Of a stretch of 6,680 nucleotides of DNA, positions 1 to 4,924 are shown in pieces. The translations under genes and the position numbers were made by a program. Each line of letters begins with the position of its first letter. The first letter of the stretch is position 1. Source of the DNA: Clostridiales bacterium (GTDB lineage: Bacteria > Bacillota > Clostridia > Lachnospirales > Lachnospiraceae); contig JAATEU010000079.1 of the NCBI GenBank assembly GCA_015655565.1, positions 1-6,680 of the forward strand. Direction: 5' to 3'. The notes under the pieces were generated by a model. The model ran no database searches. It was not told the DNA's origin and was given only the letters and a program-made list of their open reading frames with translations.

Positions 1-88
1 TCTGATTAAATGCAGTATTTAAGCACATCAGATAGACTTTAACTTAGAATAAAACCGTTAAATGAATAGGATAAATTAACGTAATTTT

Positions 89-120
89 AAGGGGGCTGTC
101 ACAAAATAGCCCCTTTTTTT
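89..120 (+). terminator. Intrinsic terminator
   Basis: A 6-bp perfect GC-rich stem, GGGGCT (92-97) with AGCCCC (108-113), closes a 10-base loop and is followed by seven T residues (114-120). Flanking A89-A90 can pair into the T tract, and G91 with T114 as a wobble. It would end a + strand transcript coming from left of the window. The left arm and loop resemble the GGGGCTGTCACAAAAT type of terminal repeat seen on some clostridial insertion sequences, but no transposase or partner repeat is visible here. Confidence 0.8.
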
Positions 121-267
121 AAATTCTTCTATGTCTTTTTGGATAATAAGTATTTGATTGAGGCTGGCTTTGGATATTCCAATTGGTATTCAAATTGTTA
201 TAAATTATTAGATTAAATTATTATATTTGCATTATTTGTAAAATCAATAGTAATAAAAAGCAAACTG

Positions 268-276
268 TGCTATAAT
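268..276 (+). promoter_or_regulatory. Extended -10 promoter of the CarD-family gene
   Basis: TGCTATAAT is a perfect TG-n-TATAAT extended -10 element, with TATAAT at 271-276. The -35 position (about 248-253, TAGTAA) is poor, as is usual for extended -10 promoters. Transcription would start near 283, giving a leader of about 80 bases that contains the palindrome at 300-317 before the coding start at 364. Inferred from motif match and position only. Confidence 0.5.
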
Positions 277-299
277 TACATTATAAAAAGCTATTTTTG

Positions 300-317
300 T
301 AACACCTCCAGGTGTTA
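300..317. repeat. Perfect 18-bp palindrome in the carD leader
   Basis: TAACACCT (300-307), CC, AGGTGTTA (310-317) is a perfect inverted repeat with 8-bp arms and a 2-base centre. It lies about 17-34 bases after the predicted transcription start and about 46 bases before the CarD-family start codon. A 2-base loop is too tight for a good RNA hairpin, and there is no T run directly after it, so a protein operator fits better than a terminator. The binding protein is unknown. Confidence 0.55.
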
Positions 318-363
318 AAGTGATTTTTTCCTTTTTGTAAAGCACAGAAAGAAGGGTATCTGA

Positions 364-876
364 ATGTATCAAATTAATGATATAATAGTTTATGAAAACG
401 GTGGAGTATGTAAAATTAAGGATATCGGTGTGCCGGATTTTCTGAAAACCAATGAGCAATATTATAAAATGCAGCCTGTAAGTAATGATGGTGGCACCAT
501 ATATGTTAAGACAAATAATGATAAGATTATTATGAGGTTAATTATCAGCAGAGAGGAGGCAGAAGATTTTTTGTTAGAACTGCCAAGGATGGAGGCTTTA
601 TATGATGAAAATGATAAGATCCGGCAAAAAGAATTTCACGATATCATAAAATCATGTGAATGTAAACAATATTTTCAAATGCTGAAAGGAATCATGATAG
701 AACGCAGTAGAAAAATAAAAGATGGTAAGAAGCTTAATATGAACGATGAAAAAATTCTGCAGAAAGTAGAAAAACTTCTATCAGAGGAATATTCAATGGT
801 ATTTAATATATCTATGTATCAAGCTAAAATTAAAATAAAAGATGCCATGCTGCAAAAACAAATATTTGTTAAATAA
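364..876 (+). CDS. CarD/CdnL-family transcriptional regulator
   Basis: A 170-aa protein with the CarD family layout. The N-terminal CarD_TRCF RNA-polymerase-interacting domain is at about 1-60; it opens MYQINDIIVYENGGVCKI and continues through the tyrosine pair at 33-34 and YV at 47-48 to MRLIISREE at 57-65. An all-helical C-terminal half (about 67-165) is rich in Lys and Glu. Known members bind the RNA polymerase beta subunit through the N-terminal domain and upstream promoter DNA through the helical part, stabilising open complexes; that function is inherited from the family, not shown here. The length is normal for the family. The ATG is preceded by AGAAAGAAGGG at 347-356 with good spacing. 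It stands alone after an extended -10 promoter and palindrome. No terminator is evident after it, so some read-through into the csp gene is possible. Lineage-specific divergence in the C-terminal part is likely. Confidence 0.85.
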   Translation: MYQINDIIVYENGGVCKIKDIGVPDFLKTNEQYYKMQPVSNDGGTIYVKTNNDKIIMRLIISREEAEDFLLELPRMEALYDENDKIRQKEFHDIIKSCECKQYFQMLKGIMIERSRKIKDGKKLNMNDEKILQKVEKLLSEEYSMVFNISMYQAKIKIKDAMLQKQIFVK

Positions 877-891
877 TAGACAAAAAATCAG

Positions 892-910
892 AGAAAATTC
901 TGAATTTTCT
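892..910. repeat. 19-bp palindrome after the CarD-family gene
   Basis: AGAAAATTC (892-900), T, GAATTTTCT (902-910) is a perfect inverted repeat with 9-bp arms, starting 16 bases after the carD stop codon. It is AT-rich and lacks a T tract, so it is unlikely to be an efficient terminator. It lies about 30 bases upstream of the proposed csp -35 box, where an operator could act. Role unknown. Confidence 0.45.
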
Positions 911-939
911 AACGGATATGTAGAATCGAAAATAATTCA

Positions 940-968
940 TTGACTTTTTTAACTGACTATGATAGTGT
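940..968 (+). promoter_or_regulatory. Possible promoter of the cold-shock gene
   Basis: TTGACT (940-945) is a five-of-six match to the -35 box. At 17-bp spacing the -10 is only TAGTGT (963-968), a weak match; TATGAT (958-963) is a better hexamer but sits too close. Transcription from here would start near 975 and leave a leader of roughly 118 bases before the csp start, the sort of long leader typical of cold-shock genes. Confidence 0.35.
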
Positions 969-995
969 TTAATAGTAATCAATTAAGATTTTAAA

Positions 996-1045
996 GCTGG
1001 CCTGAATTGTAAGTCGTTTTTTAATGATTTACGTTTGGTGTCAGC
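996..1045 (+). promoter_or_regulatory. Foldable 5' leader of the cold-shock mRNA
   Basis: Two nested helices can be drawn. The outer pairs GCTGGC (996-1001) with GTCAGC (1040-1045), including one G-U pair. The inner pairs GTAAGTCG (1009-1016) with TGATTTAC (1025-1032), with G-U wobbles, around an 8-base loop. The Shine-Dalgarno (1079-1084) lies about 34 bases beyond the structure. Long structured leaders control stability and translation of cold-shock mRNAs in other bacteria, so a temperature-responsive role is a reasonable inference. No known riboswitch family is recognised. Confidence 0.3.
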
Positions 1046-1092
1046 ATTTTTTATTTATATTGATACAAATATTATAATGGAGGTAATGCAAA

Positions 1093-1305
1093 ATGATTAA
1101 CGGTACAGTAAAATGGTTTAACTCACAAAAGGGATTTGGATTTATTACGAATGATAATGGTGGAGACGATGTATTCGTACATTTTTCTGCAATAGCATCA
1201 AATGGTTTTAAAAGCCTTGAAGATGGTCAAAAGGTTACTTTTGATATTGAAAAAGATCCTAAGGACAGCAGAAAACTCAAAGCAGTAAATGTTTGTGTAG
1301 CGTAA
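1093..1305 (+). CDS. csp: Cold-shock protein (CspA family)
   Basis: A 70-aa single cold-shock domain, full length for the family. It begins [18 protein letters not shown] and carries RNP-1 (KGFGFI, residues 13-18) and RNP-2 (VFVHF, 27-31), the aromatic and basic surface that binds single-stranded RNA and DNA. Family members act in the cytoplasm as RNA chaperones, melting secondary structure and affecting transcription and translation at low temperature or in stationary phase. The start is set by a near-perfect GGAGGTAA Shine-Dalgarno at 1079-1086. The last residues ([10 protein letters not shown]) differ from the commoner ending in which Pro, Gln and Ala precede the final Asn-Val; this is a minor variation. 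It is monocistronic, bounded by its own leader and the terminator at 1407-1438, which fits a highly expressed gene. Which paralog it is cannot be told from the window. Confidence 0.96.
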   Translation: MINGTVKWFNSQKGFGFITNDNGGDDVFVHFSAIASNGFKSLEDGQKVTFDIEKDPKDSRKLKAVNVCVA

Positions 1306-1406
1306 ACCAAAAACAAAACAAATTATTTTAATTATATATTATTCTGACGTACGATTTTAGTTCATCCATGTGAATATTTGTATCATTTTATAATTTATAG
1401 GTTTTG

Positions 1407-1438
1407 CAGGGCAGGTTTTTTTCTGCCCTGATTTTTTT
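1407..1438 (+). terminator. Intrinsic terminator of the cold-shock gene
   Basis: A perfect 8-bp stem, CAGGGCAG (1407-1414) with CTGCCCTG (1423-1430), closes an 8-base T-rich loop and is followed by A and seven T residues (1432-1438). It lies about 100 bases past the csp stop. On the other strand the hairpin is not followed by a T tract, so it serves mainly the + strand. Confidence 0.92.
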
Positions 1439-1555
1439 AAAATTGACAGCTTCCCGGTGAAGCAACTAAACCGGCATCTTCATGCGGAAATAGGAAAAAC
1501 TGCAAACTGGAGCAATTTATTTTTGGTTGCAGCTTTATTTTTGGCCGACGTTTCG
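1439..1555. other. Spacer between convergent genes with two small hairpins
   Basis: This gap holds no gene. It has a 5-bp stem GCTTC/GAAGC (1449-1463) and a stem CCGGCAT/ATGCGG with one bulged G and a CTTC loop (1471-1487). An 11-base direct repeat TTTATTTTTGG occurs at 1516-1526 and 1534-1544. Either hairpin could slow transcription from the minus-strand gene that ends at 1556, but neither has a proper T tract on that strand. Confidence 0.4.
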
Positions 1556-2851
1556 TTAATCGTATATTATATTTACTATTTCATATTGACTATTAAGCAC
1601 TAGCCATAATTGTGAAAAATAGTACATAATATTCCAAATGGCAGTCCCCTGAAACCCATATTCCGGTATTAATTTAAGTAATACATCAATGCTTCTTGCA
1701 TCTTTAAACCAGACTATATGATTTGTACGGGGTTCAACATTATTACTTACATAGGTAAAAAATGGCGCCTGAGCTGTCTCATCATACTGAATCACAGCAT
1801 CAACTTCGCCTGCTAATTGTATAGCCGCATCACTGCTAAGAGAATTTGCCCGTGAAATACCTCTTATATATGGAAGCTGCCAGTCATAACCGATAATAGG
1901 AATCCCTAAATAAATTTTTTCGGGTGGAATCTGTGTTACAGCATAGTCTAATCGTTCCCTGATCGTACTGACGGAAGTTACGGCTGCAGGAGGTCCATAA
2001 GAGAATCCCCATTCATAAGATAAAAGTAATATGTTATTTGCTGTCTGGCCGAGAATTGTATAATCAATTCTTCCGTTTGTAACGTTGGTTCCATCTATAA
2101 ATGTAGTTGGAGTTAATGTAAGAATTACAGGATATCCTTCATTATTTAAGCGGGTTGTTAATTTTGTAATGTAATTTTCAACGAGATTAATATTATCAGC
2201 ATTTATATATTGGATATATATGTTTAGTCCATAATAACCCTTTTCTTTTAAAATAATAAGAACATTATTAATTATCCTGTCCTGTATGTCCTGGTTGTTT
2301 AATATACTGAATGCGACATCAATACTGTCGGTTCCCAGATTTGTCAAAGTTGATAATAACATAATAGGTGCGACACCGTAATTCCTTGCAAATTGAATAA
2401 TCTCTGCGTCATCAATATCAATCAGATCACCTTCTACAGTAGCCCTATAATTAAATACGGTAAGATAGGTTAGAAATGGTAATGTTTTTCTCAATATATC
2501 TCTGTCAATAAATGGATATGCATAGCCGTTTGTTGCGATTTCCCCATTATTATTATTATAACGAATTACTATTGTTTCTCCCGGGTAAAGGAATTCTCTT
2601 TCTGAAAGATACGGATTGTTACGCAGTAACTGAATGAAAGTGACACCAAGATTGTCTGCAATTCCTGCTAAAGTATCTCCCTCACGGACAGTATAAGTCT
2701 GTTCAGGATATACAATCACTATGGTTTGCCCGACCACTAAATTTTCAAAGTTTTCCAATCCATTATCCTGTATCAATCTTTCAACAGGTACATTATAAAA
2801 TTCCGCTATTGTATAAATTGTATCCCCTGGTTGTACTATATATATAATCAT
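1556..2851 (-). CDS. LysM-LysM-GH18 protein, SleL/YaaH type, probably catalytically inactive
   Basis: A 431-aa protein close in length to B. subtilis YaaH/SleL (about 427). Two LysM peptidoglycan-binding repeats lie at about 3-48 (YIVQPGDTIYTIAEFYNV) and 52-98 (YTVREGDTLAGIADNLGV). A GH18 barrel follows from about 105 to 425, with family signatures SYEWGFSYGPP (278-288), PPEKIYLGIPIIGYDWQLPY (309-328), VWFKDARS (380-387) and GTAIWN (402-407). There is no signal peptide, as in spore-coat-associated SleL. Known relatives are N-acetylglucosaminidases that trim spore cortex fragments at germination. Here the catalytic strand reads GLNIYIQY (208-215): the usual Asp and Glu of the DxxDxDxE motif are Tyr212 and Gln214. 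Hydrolysis is therefore unlikely and a wall-binding or structural role is inferred. ATG at 2851 has an AGAGGAT Shine-Dalgarno (2857-2863). A sporulation-type promoter may precede it. Confidence 0.88.
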   Translation of the reverse strand: MIIYIVQPGDTIYTIAEFYNVPVERLIQDNGLENFENLVVGQTIVIVYPEQTYTVREGDTLAGIADNLGVTFIQLLRNNPYLSEREFLYPGETIVIRYNNNNGEIATNGYAYPFIDRDILRKTLPFLTYLTVFNYRATVEGDLIDIDDAEIIQFARNYGVAPIMLLSTLTNLGTDSIDVAFSILNNQDIQDRIINNVLIILKEKGYYGLNIYIQYINADNINLVENYITKLTTRLNNEGYPVILTLTPTTFIDGTNVTNGRIDYTILGQTANNILLLSYEWGFSYGPPAAVTSVSTIRERLDYAVTQIPPEKIYLGIPIIGYDWQLPYIRGISRANSLSSDAAIQLAGEVDAVIQYDETAQAPFFTYVSNNVEPRTNHIVWFKDARSIDVLLKLIPEYGFQGTAIWNIMYYFSQLWLVLNSQYEIVNIIYD

Positions 2852-2880
2852 TAAACATCCTCTGGTAATGAGTTATTCTT

Positions 2881-2908
2881 TAATATATGATAATAAGGGT
2901 GAATGGTT
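2881..2908 (-). promoter_or_regulatory. Possible sporulation sigma (SigK/SigE-like) promoter
   Basis: On the minus strand CATATATTA (2889-2881) matches the SigK -10 consensus CATAnnnTA, with AACC (2908-2905) 15 bases upstream in the place of the mACm -35 box (usual spacer about 16). The -10 also fits most of the SigE consensus CATACAnT, but no SigE -35 is seen. A start near 2874 leaves room for the Shine-Dalgarno at 2857-2863. These motifs are short and the region is AT-rich, so chance is possible. Confidence 0.35.
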
Positions 2909-2954
2909 CAGCAAGAAAAAAATTTACTTCTACCACCATCCATATGGCGGCGCT

Positions 2955-3068
2955 AACAACATGTAAATGGTAATGATACACGTCGCGGCCAAGCTGTTCC
3001 GGCAACGCTTTGTAGCGCTCGTCCCGTGTATGACCGCTGATACGCAAAACGGGAAATGACTGCGCGGG
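2955..3068 (-). pseudogene. Internal fragment of a Pre/Mob (MobV-like) plasmid recombination relaxase
   Basis: Read on the minus strand the frame gives a stretch including GHTRDERYKALPEQLGRD and then VYHYHLHVV. This resembles the part of clostridial plasmid-recombination/mobilization proteins where a HADERN-like segment is followed by the YHYHLHVV histidine strand that helps hold the catalytic metal. In intact proteins the strand continues into a VPVVEKE-like segment. Here the match stops at 2955 and turns into unrelated residues (SAAIW) read into the sleL-like upstream region. On the other side an in-frame TGA (3069-3071) closes the frame. Neither a start nor the rest of the roughly 400-residue or longer protein is present. 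The assignment rests on remembered family motifs and has not been tested by a search. Confidence 0.55.
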
Positions 3069-3085
3069 TCAGTTGGCTTTAGCGT

Positions 3086-3148
3086 TCAAAACCTTTCAGC
3101 TTTCAGCCCGGCTTTGAACGATTGTGAAATATTTCCGTTGCGTGACAT
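3086..3148 (-). pseudogene. Start-like 20-codon remnant of an element gene
   Basis: The short frame MSRNGNISQSFKAGLKAERF begins at an ATG (3148-3146) preceded by AAAAAGGAT at proper spacing and ends at TGA (3088-3086). It follows the stop of the decayed gene at 3190 by about 40 bases on the same strand, as the next gene of an operon would. The sequence looks like the N-terminus of a larger protein cut off soon after its start. I do not recognise the family. Whether it was once the start of the relaxase at 2955-3068 is unclear, since the frames differ and more than 100 codons would be missing. Confidence 0.3.
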
Positions 3149-3189
3149 TGTATCCTTTTTCGCTTAAGGGGAAATAGTTATTTCTCCTG

Positions 3190-3689
3190 TTAATTCTGTG
3201 CTGTGTTTACTCCCGGAGCTTTGTCATTTTCGTACTCATTCTTTGTTCGGGCATCAAACTCCTCTTGACTGTATGCTTTTATGTCAGTCAAAGTACCGTT
3301 GCCATCAGCATCCGGTTTTCCATAATCTCGAACAGTATAAACATCTACTTCACCTTCTCCGTCCGGGCTGTTTAACTTTATCATAAGTTAAGCTAAACGG
3401 TTCCTAAACTGCGTACACTTTTGCGAGTTCATCCGGCGTTATGCTACCCTCCTCTGAACTAAAAGCTATAGGCGAGGTGCTGCCTTGCGATGAATTCCTG
3501 TGCCGTGGCGGAATTATCTGCCCCAGAGGACTCATCGACTGATACTGCATACATCTGAGGTGGATTTAACAATTCTTCAATGTCCCTTGCGTCAAACGCA
3601 GCCTGGCTGTATGGTTCTACTCCTACGAGTTTACCGCCTGGATCAAATGAACCGTCAGCATTGCGGGTCAATTGTGATAAATCCCTTAC
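3190..3689 (-). pseudogene. Decayed accessory gene of an integrative element with two related modules
   Basis: Read from 3689 downwards, a first module gives VRDLSQLTRNADGSFDPGG and ends in YSQAAFDAR (3689-3585), followed by LLNPPQMYAVSVDESSGADN and EFIA. Deleting one base near 3487 has broken the frame; the next frame continues QGSTSPIAFSSEEGSITPDE and LAKVYAV to an in-frame TAG (3404-3406), then EPFSLTYDKV. A second frameshift near 3375 leads to SPDGEGEVDVYTVRDYGKPD and a second module ending YSQEEFDAR (3333-3247), with stop TAA at 3190. The modules share V-R-D, (D/N)-A-D-G and Y-S-Q-x-x-F-D-A-R. I associate this protein type with conjugative elements of gut Clostridia, but know no function. 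The upstream start is missing: a TAA at 3690-3692 precedes the first codon. No part is likely to make the full product. Confidence 0.6.
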
Positions 3690-3838
3690 TTATCCGGATT
3701 TACAGTCTATACAGATTATTTATGGAAATGGCAATCTCTTTGACAGAATATTCCCCTTCTTTGGAACAATTTTTAAAATTTTTGTTTTTTAGTCTGTACT
3801 ATTTCACCAGATTTTTATGCGCTATTTGCGGCTGCTGG
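3690..3838. other. Non-coding AT-rich stretch before the hairpin tract
   Basis: No gene with a start signal is seen on either strand. A TTGACA (3740-3745) has no -10 box at acceptable spacing. This piece lies between the truncated first codons of the decayed gene and the first large inverted repeat, and could be the upstream region of that gene. Confidence 0.4.
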
Positions 3839-3880
3839 AGGGCCATGTCGCGAAGTGTGAAAGAAGATTTTAATGGCCCT
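3839..3880. repeat. Inverted repeat 1 of the hairpin tract (8-bp arms)
   Basis: AGGGCCAT (3839-3846) is exactly complementary to ATGGCCCT (3873-3880) across 26 bases. A direct repeat GTGTGAAA occurs inside the loop (3855-3862) and again just outside it (3882-3889). The position before two larger nested repeats suggests one structured unit. Confidence 0.55.
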
Positions 3881-3943
3881 TGTGTGAAAATACAGCTTGC
3901 TTCCGCAAAAAGCCACAGACTGCCACCAATCCAGCGGAGTCGG

Positions 3944-4028
3944 TTTTGCCGTACAATGGCGCGGACGGAAACGGAGCGGGAGCTTTGCTCCTGTTCCCCG
4001 TTTTCGGCAAGACCATGATACGGCAAAA
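3944..4028. repeat. Inverted repeat 2, nested (10-bp outer arms)
   Basis: TTTTGCCGTA (3944-3953) is exactly complementary to TACGGCAAAA (4019-4028); after a 2-base mismatch the pairing resumes as ATGG (3956-3959) with CCAT (4013-4016). Inside sits an imperfect hairpin of about 18 pairs, 3966-3983 with 3987-4007, around the loop TTT (3984-3986). Overlapping minus-strand frames exist here, but the symmetry argues for a DNA or RNA structure. Confidence 0.65.
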
Positions 4029-4102
4029 ATCCAGCCAGTCAATTGTTTAAGAGTGGAGATTTTGCGTCAGCAAAATACTACTCGGCCCTTGACTGGCTGG
4101 AT
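4029..4102. repeat. Inverted repeat 3, nested (14-bp perfect outer arms)
   Basis: ATCCAGCCAGTCAA (4029-4042) is exactly complementary to TTGACTGGCTGGAT (4089-4102). Within the 46-base interior is a second perfect hairpin, ATTTTGC (4059-4065) and GCAAAAT (4070-4076), with a GTCA loop. It starts at the very next base after inverted repeat 2 ends. Nested repeats of this kind next to mobilization-gene remnants recall transfer origins, but I see no nic consensus I can name. Confidence 0.7.
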
Positions 4103-4126
4103 AGGCGTAGCGGCCTGATGTACGGG

Positions 4127-4162
4127 CAATACTTCACCTTATTGGCATAAAGTGAAGTATTG
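4127..4162. repeat. Inverted repeat 4 (11-bp perfect arms, 4-base loop)
   Basis: CAATACTTCAC (4127-4137) is exactly complementary to GTGAAGTATTG (4152-4162). After one C-A mismatch the pairing continues TTAT (4139-4142) with ATAA (4147-4150), leaving the loop TGGC. The result is a 16-position stem with one mismatch. No T tract follows on either strand, so it is not a standard terminator. It marks the right edge of the structured tract; AT-rich sequence follows. Confidence 0.7.
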
Positions 4163-4226
4163 ATTGTTATGAAAATGCAAGCCATAAGACAGAATTATCT
4201 CTGAAATTATTGCTTGGATAAATTTG

Positions 4227-4787
4227 CTACATTGGTTTAAGATTTTTATTTAACCGGTCAACTATCCACGACAGGCGTTTAACACGGCCATCATCCGTTT
4301 TAGCGTCAAAATATGCCCGTGTATAAGTCTTTTTTACAGATGGGGACATTGCCAGAAAATTTGTATAGGCTGGTTCAGATACTTTCAATAAATCAGATAA
4401 AAATGCTATATGCTCATCCGTTATTTCAAGAGACTTCGGAGCATCCCATTGACCGTTATTCTTGGCTTCCTCAATTTTCTCTCTACCATAATCAGTCATT
4501 ATCCCTTGTTTTTCAAGTTTTTCCACTAAGGTTTTGTTTTTATCCGACCACTTACTGTTTTTCCTGCGTATAGAGAAATATTTAATATACGATTTTTCAT
4601 CAATGCTTTGCATTTGACCATCAATCCAGCCAAAGCAAAGAGCTTCTTCAAGTGCCTCGCTTGCCTTTATTGTTTTTGTCCCGCCAGTCTTGCCAAATAA
4701 TAGCCAGACCCCACCGCTTGATTGAGAATTGTCCTTTAGCCAGCTTCTAAATTCATCTCGAAAAGCAAATTGCAAATACTCGCTCAT
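4227..4787 (-). CDS. YdeI/OmpD-associated family protein
   Basis: A 186-aa cytoplasmic protein with hallmarks of the YdeI/OmdA family: FRSWLKDN (13-20) and GGVWLLFGK (25-33) near the N-terminus, EALCFGWIDGQ (48-58), SIRRKNSKWSDKNK (72-85), then the C-terminal helical part with W at 114 and 174. Distant relatives in enterobacteria have been linked to bacteriocin or stress protection, but the biochemical role is not established. The frame could begin at 4841, but the ATG at 4787 is chosen because AGGGGAG (4800-4794) sits 6-7 bases ahead and it gives the family's usual MSEYLQFAFRDEF start; the longer reading would add 18 unconserved residues. It has its own promoter, is intact and stands alone between two stretches of dead element genes, so it may be surviving cargo. 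The stop is at 4227-4229 and no clear terminator follows. Confidence 0.88.
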   Translation of the reverse strand: MSEYLQFAFRDEFRSWLKDNSQSSGGVWLLFGKTGGTKTIKASEALEEALCFGWIDGQMQSIDEKSYIKYFSIRRKNSKWSDKNKTLVEKLEKQGIMTDYGREKIEEAKNNGQWDAPKSLEITDEHIAFLSDLLKVSEPAYTNFLAMSPSVKKTYTRAYFDAKTDDGRVKRLSWIVDRLNKNLKPM

Positions 4788-4813
4788 ATTCTTCTCCCCT
4801 TGTATAATTCTTT

Positions 4814-4841
4814 TATATATCCGTGCCACACATTTTCCCAA
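4814..4841 (-). promoter_or_regulatory. Promoter of the YdeI-family gene
   Basis: On the minus strand TTGGGA (4841-4836) and TATATA (4819-4814) are separated by 16 bases, a fair match to a housekeeping sigma-A promoter. Transcription would start near 4807, just ahead of the Shine-Dalgarno, which supports the start codon at 4787 and argues against the longer reading from 4841. Confidence 0.5.
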
Positions 4842-4924
4842 TAATTAAGCCCACAAGCTTATTCACAATTTATTTCAATTGCGATTCTCTAATTAATCCA
4901 TTCTACCACATAAATCCAGCCCTG

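Noticed and set aside
118..216. Open + strand stretch reading FFYVFLDNKYLIEAGFGYSN
   Set aside because: About 30 codons without a start or Shine-Dalgarno directly after a terminator; no family recognised and too short to separate from chance.
3198..3386. Plus-strand 62-codon frame
   Set aside because: It is the exact antisense of the module ending YSQEEFDAR, which is the recognisable coding strand.
3839..3900. Group II intron start (GTGTG motifs at 3855 and 3882)
   Set aside because: No domain V-like helix and no intron-encoded reverse transcriptase are present nearby; the motif is only five bases.
3799..4042. Two overlapping 75-codon minus-strand frames (3799-4026 and 3815-4042) as genes
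   Set aside because: They overlap each other and lie across the large inverted repeats; composition (many Trp, Arg, Cys, Ser) is not protein-like and no Shine-Dalgarno precedes them. Similar frames are probably annotated on related elements because the DNA is conserved, not because a protein is made.
3500..4118. Plus-strand frames at 3500-4018, 3580-3792 and 3897-4118
   Set aside because: The first two lie antisense to the decayed two-module gene or run on from it into the hairpin tract; the third lies wholly within the hairpin tract. None has a ribosome binding site or a recognisable domain.
3839..4162. CRISPR array
   Set aside because: The repeats are inverted pairs of different sequence, not regularly spaced direct repeats, and no cas genes are present.
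4313..4573. Plus-strand 86-codon frame within the YdeI-family gene
   Set aside because: Antisense shadow of a well-supported gene; no Shine-Dalgarno.
4788..4841. Longer start for the YdeI-family gene at 4841
   Set aside because: It would add 18 unconserved residues and overlap the promoter; the ATG at 4787 has an excellent Shine-Dalgarno.
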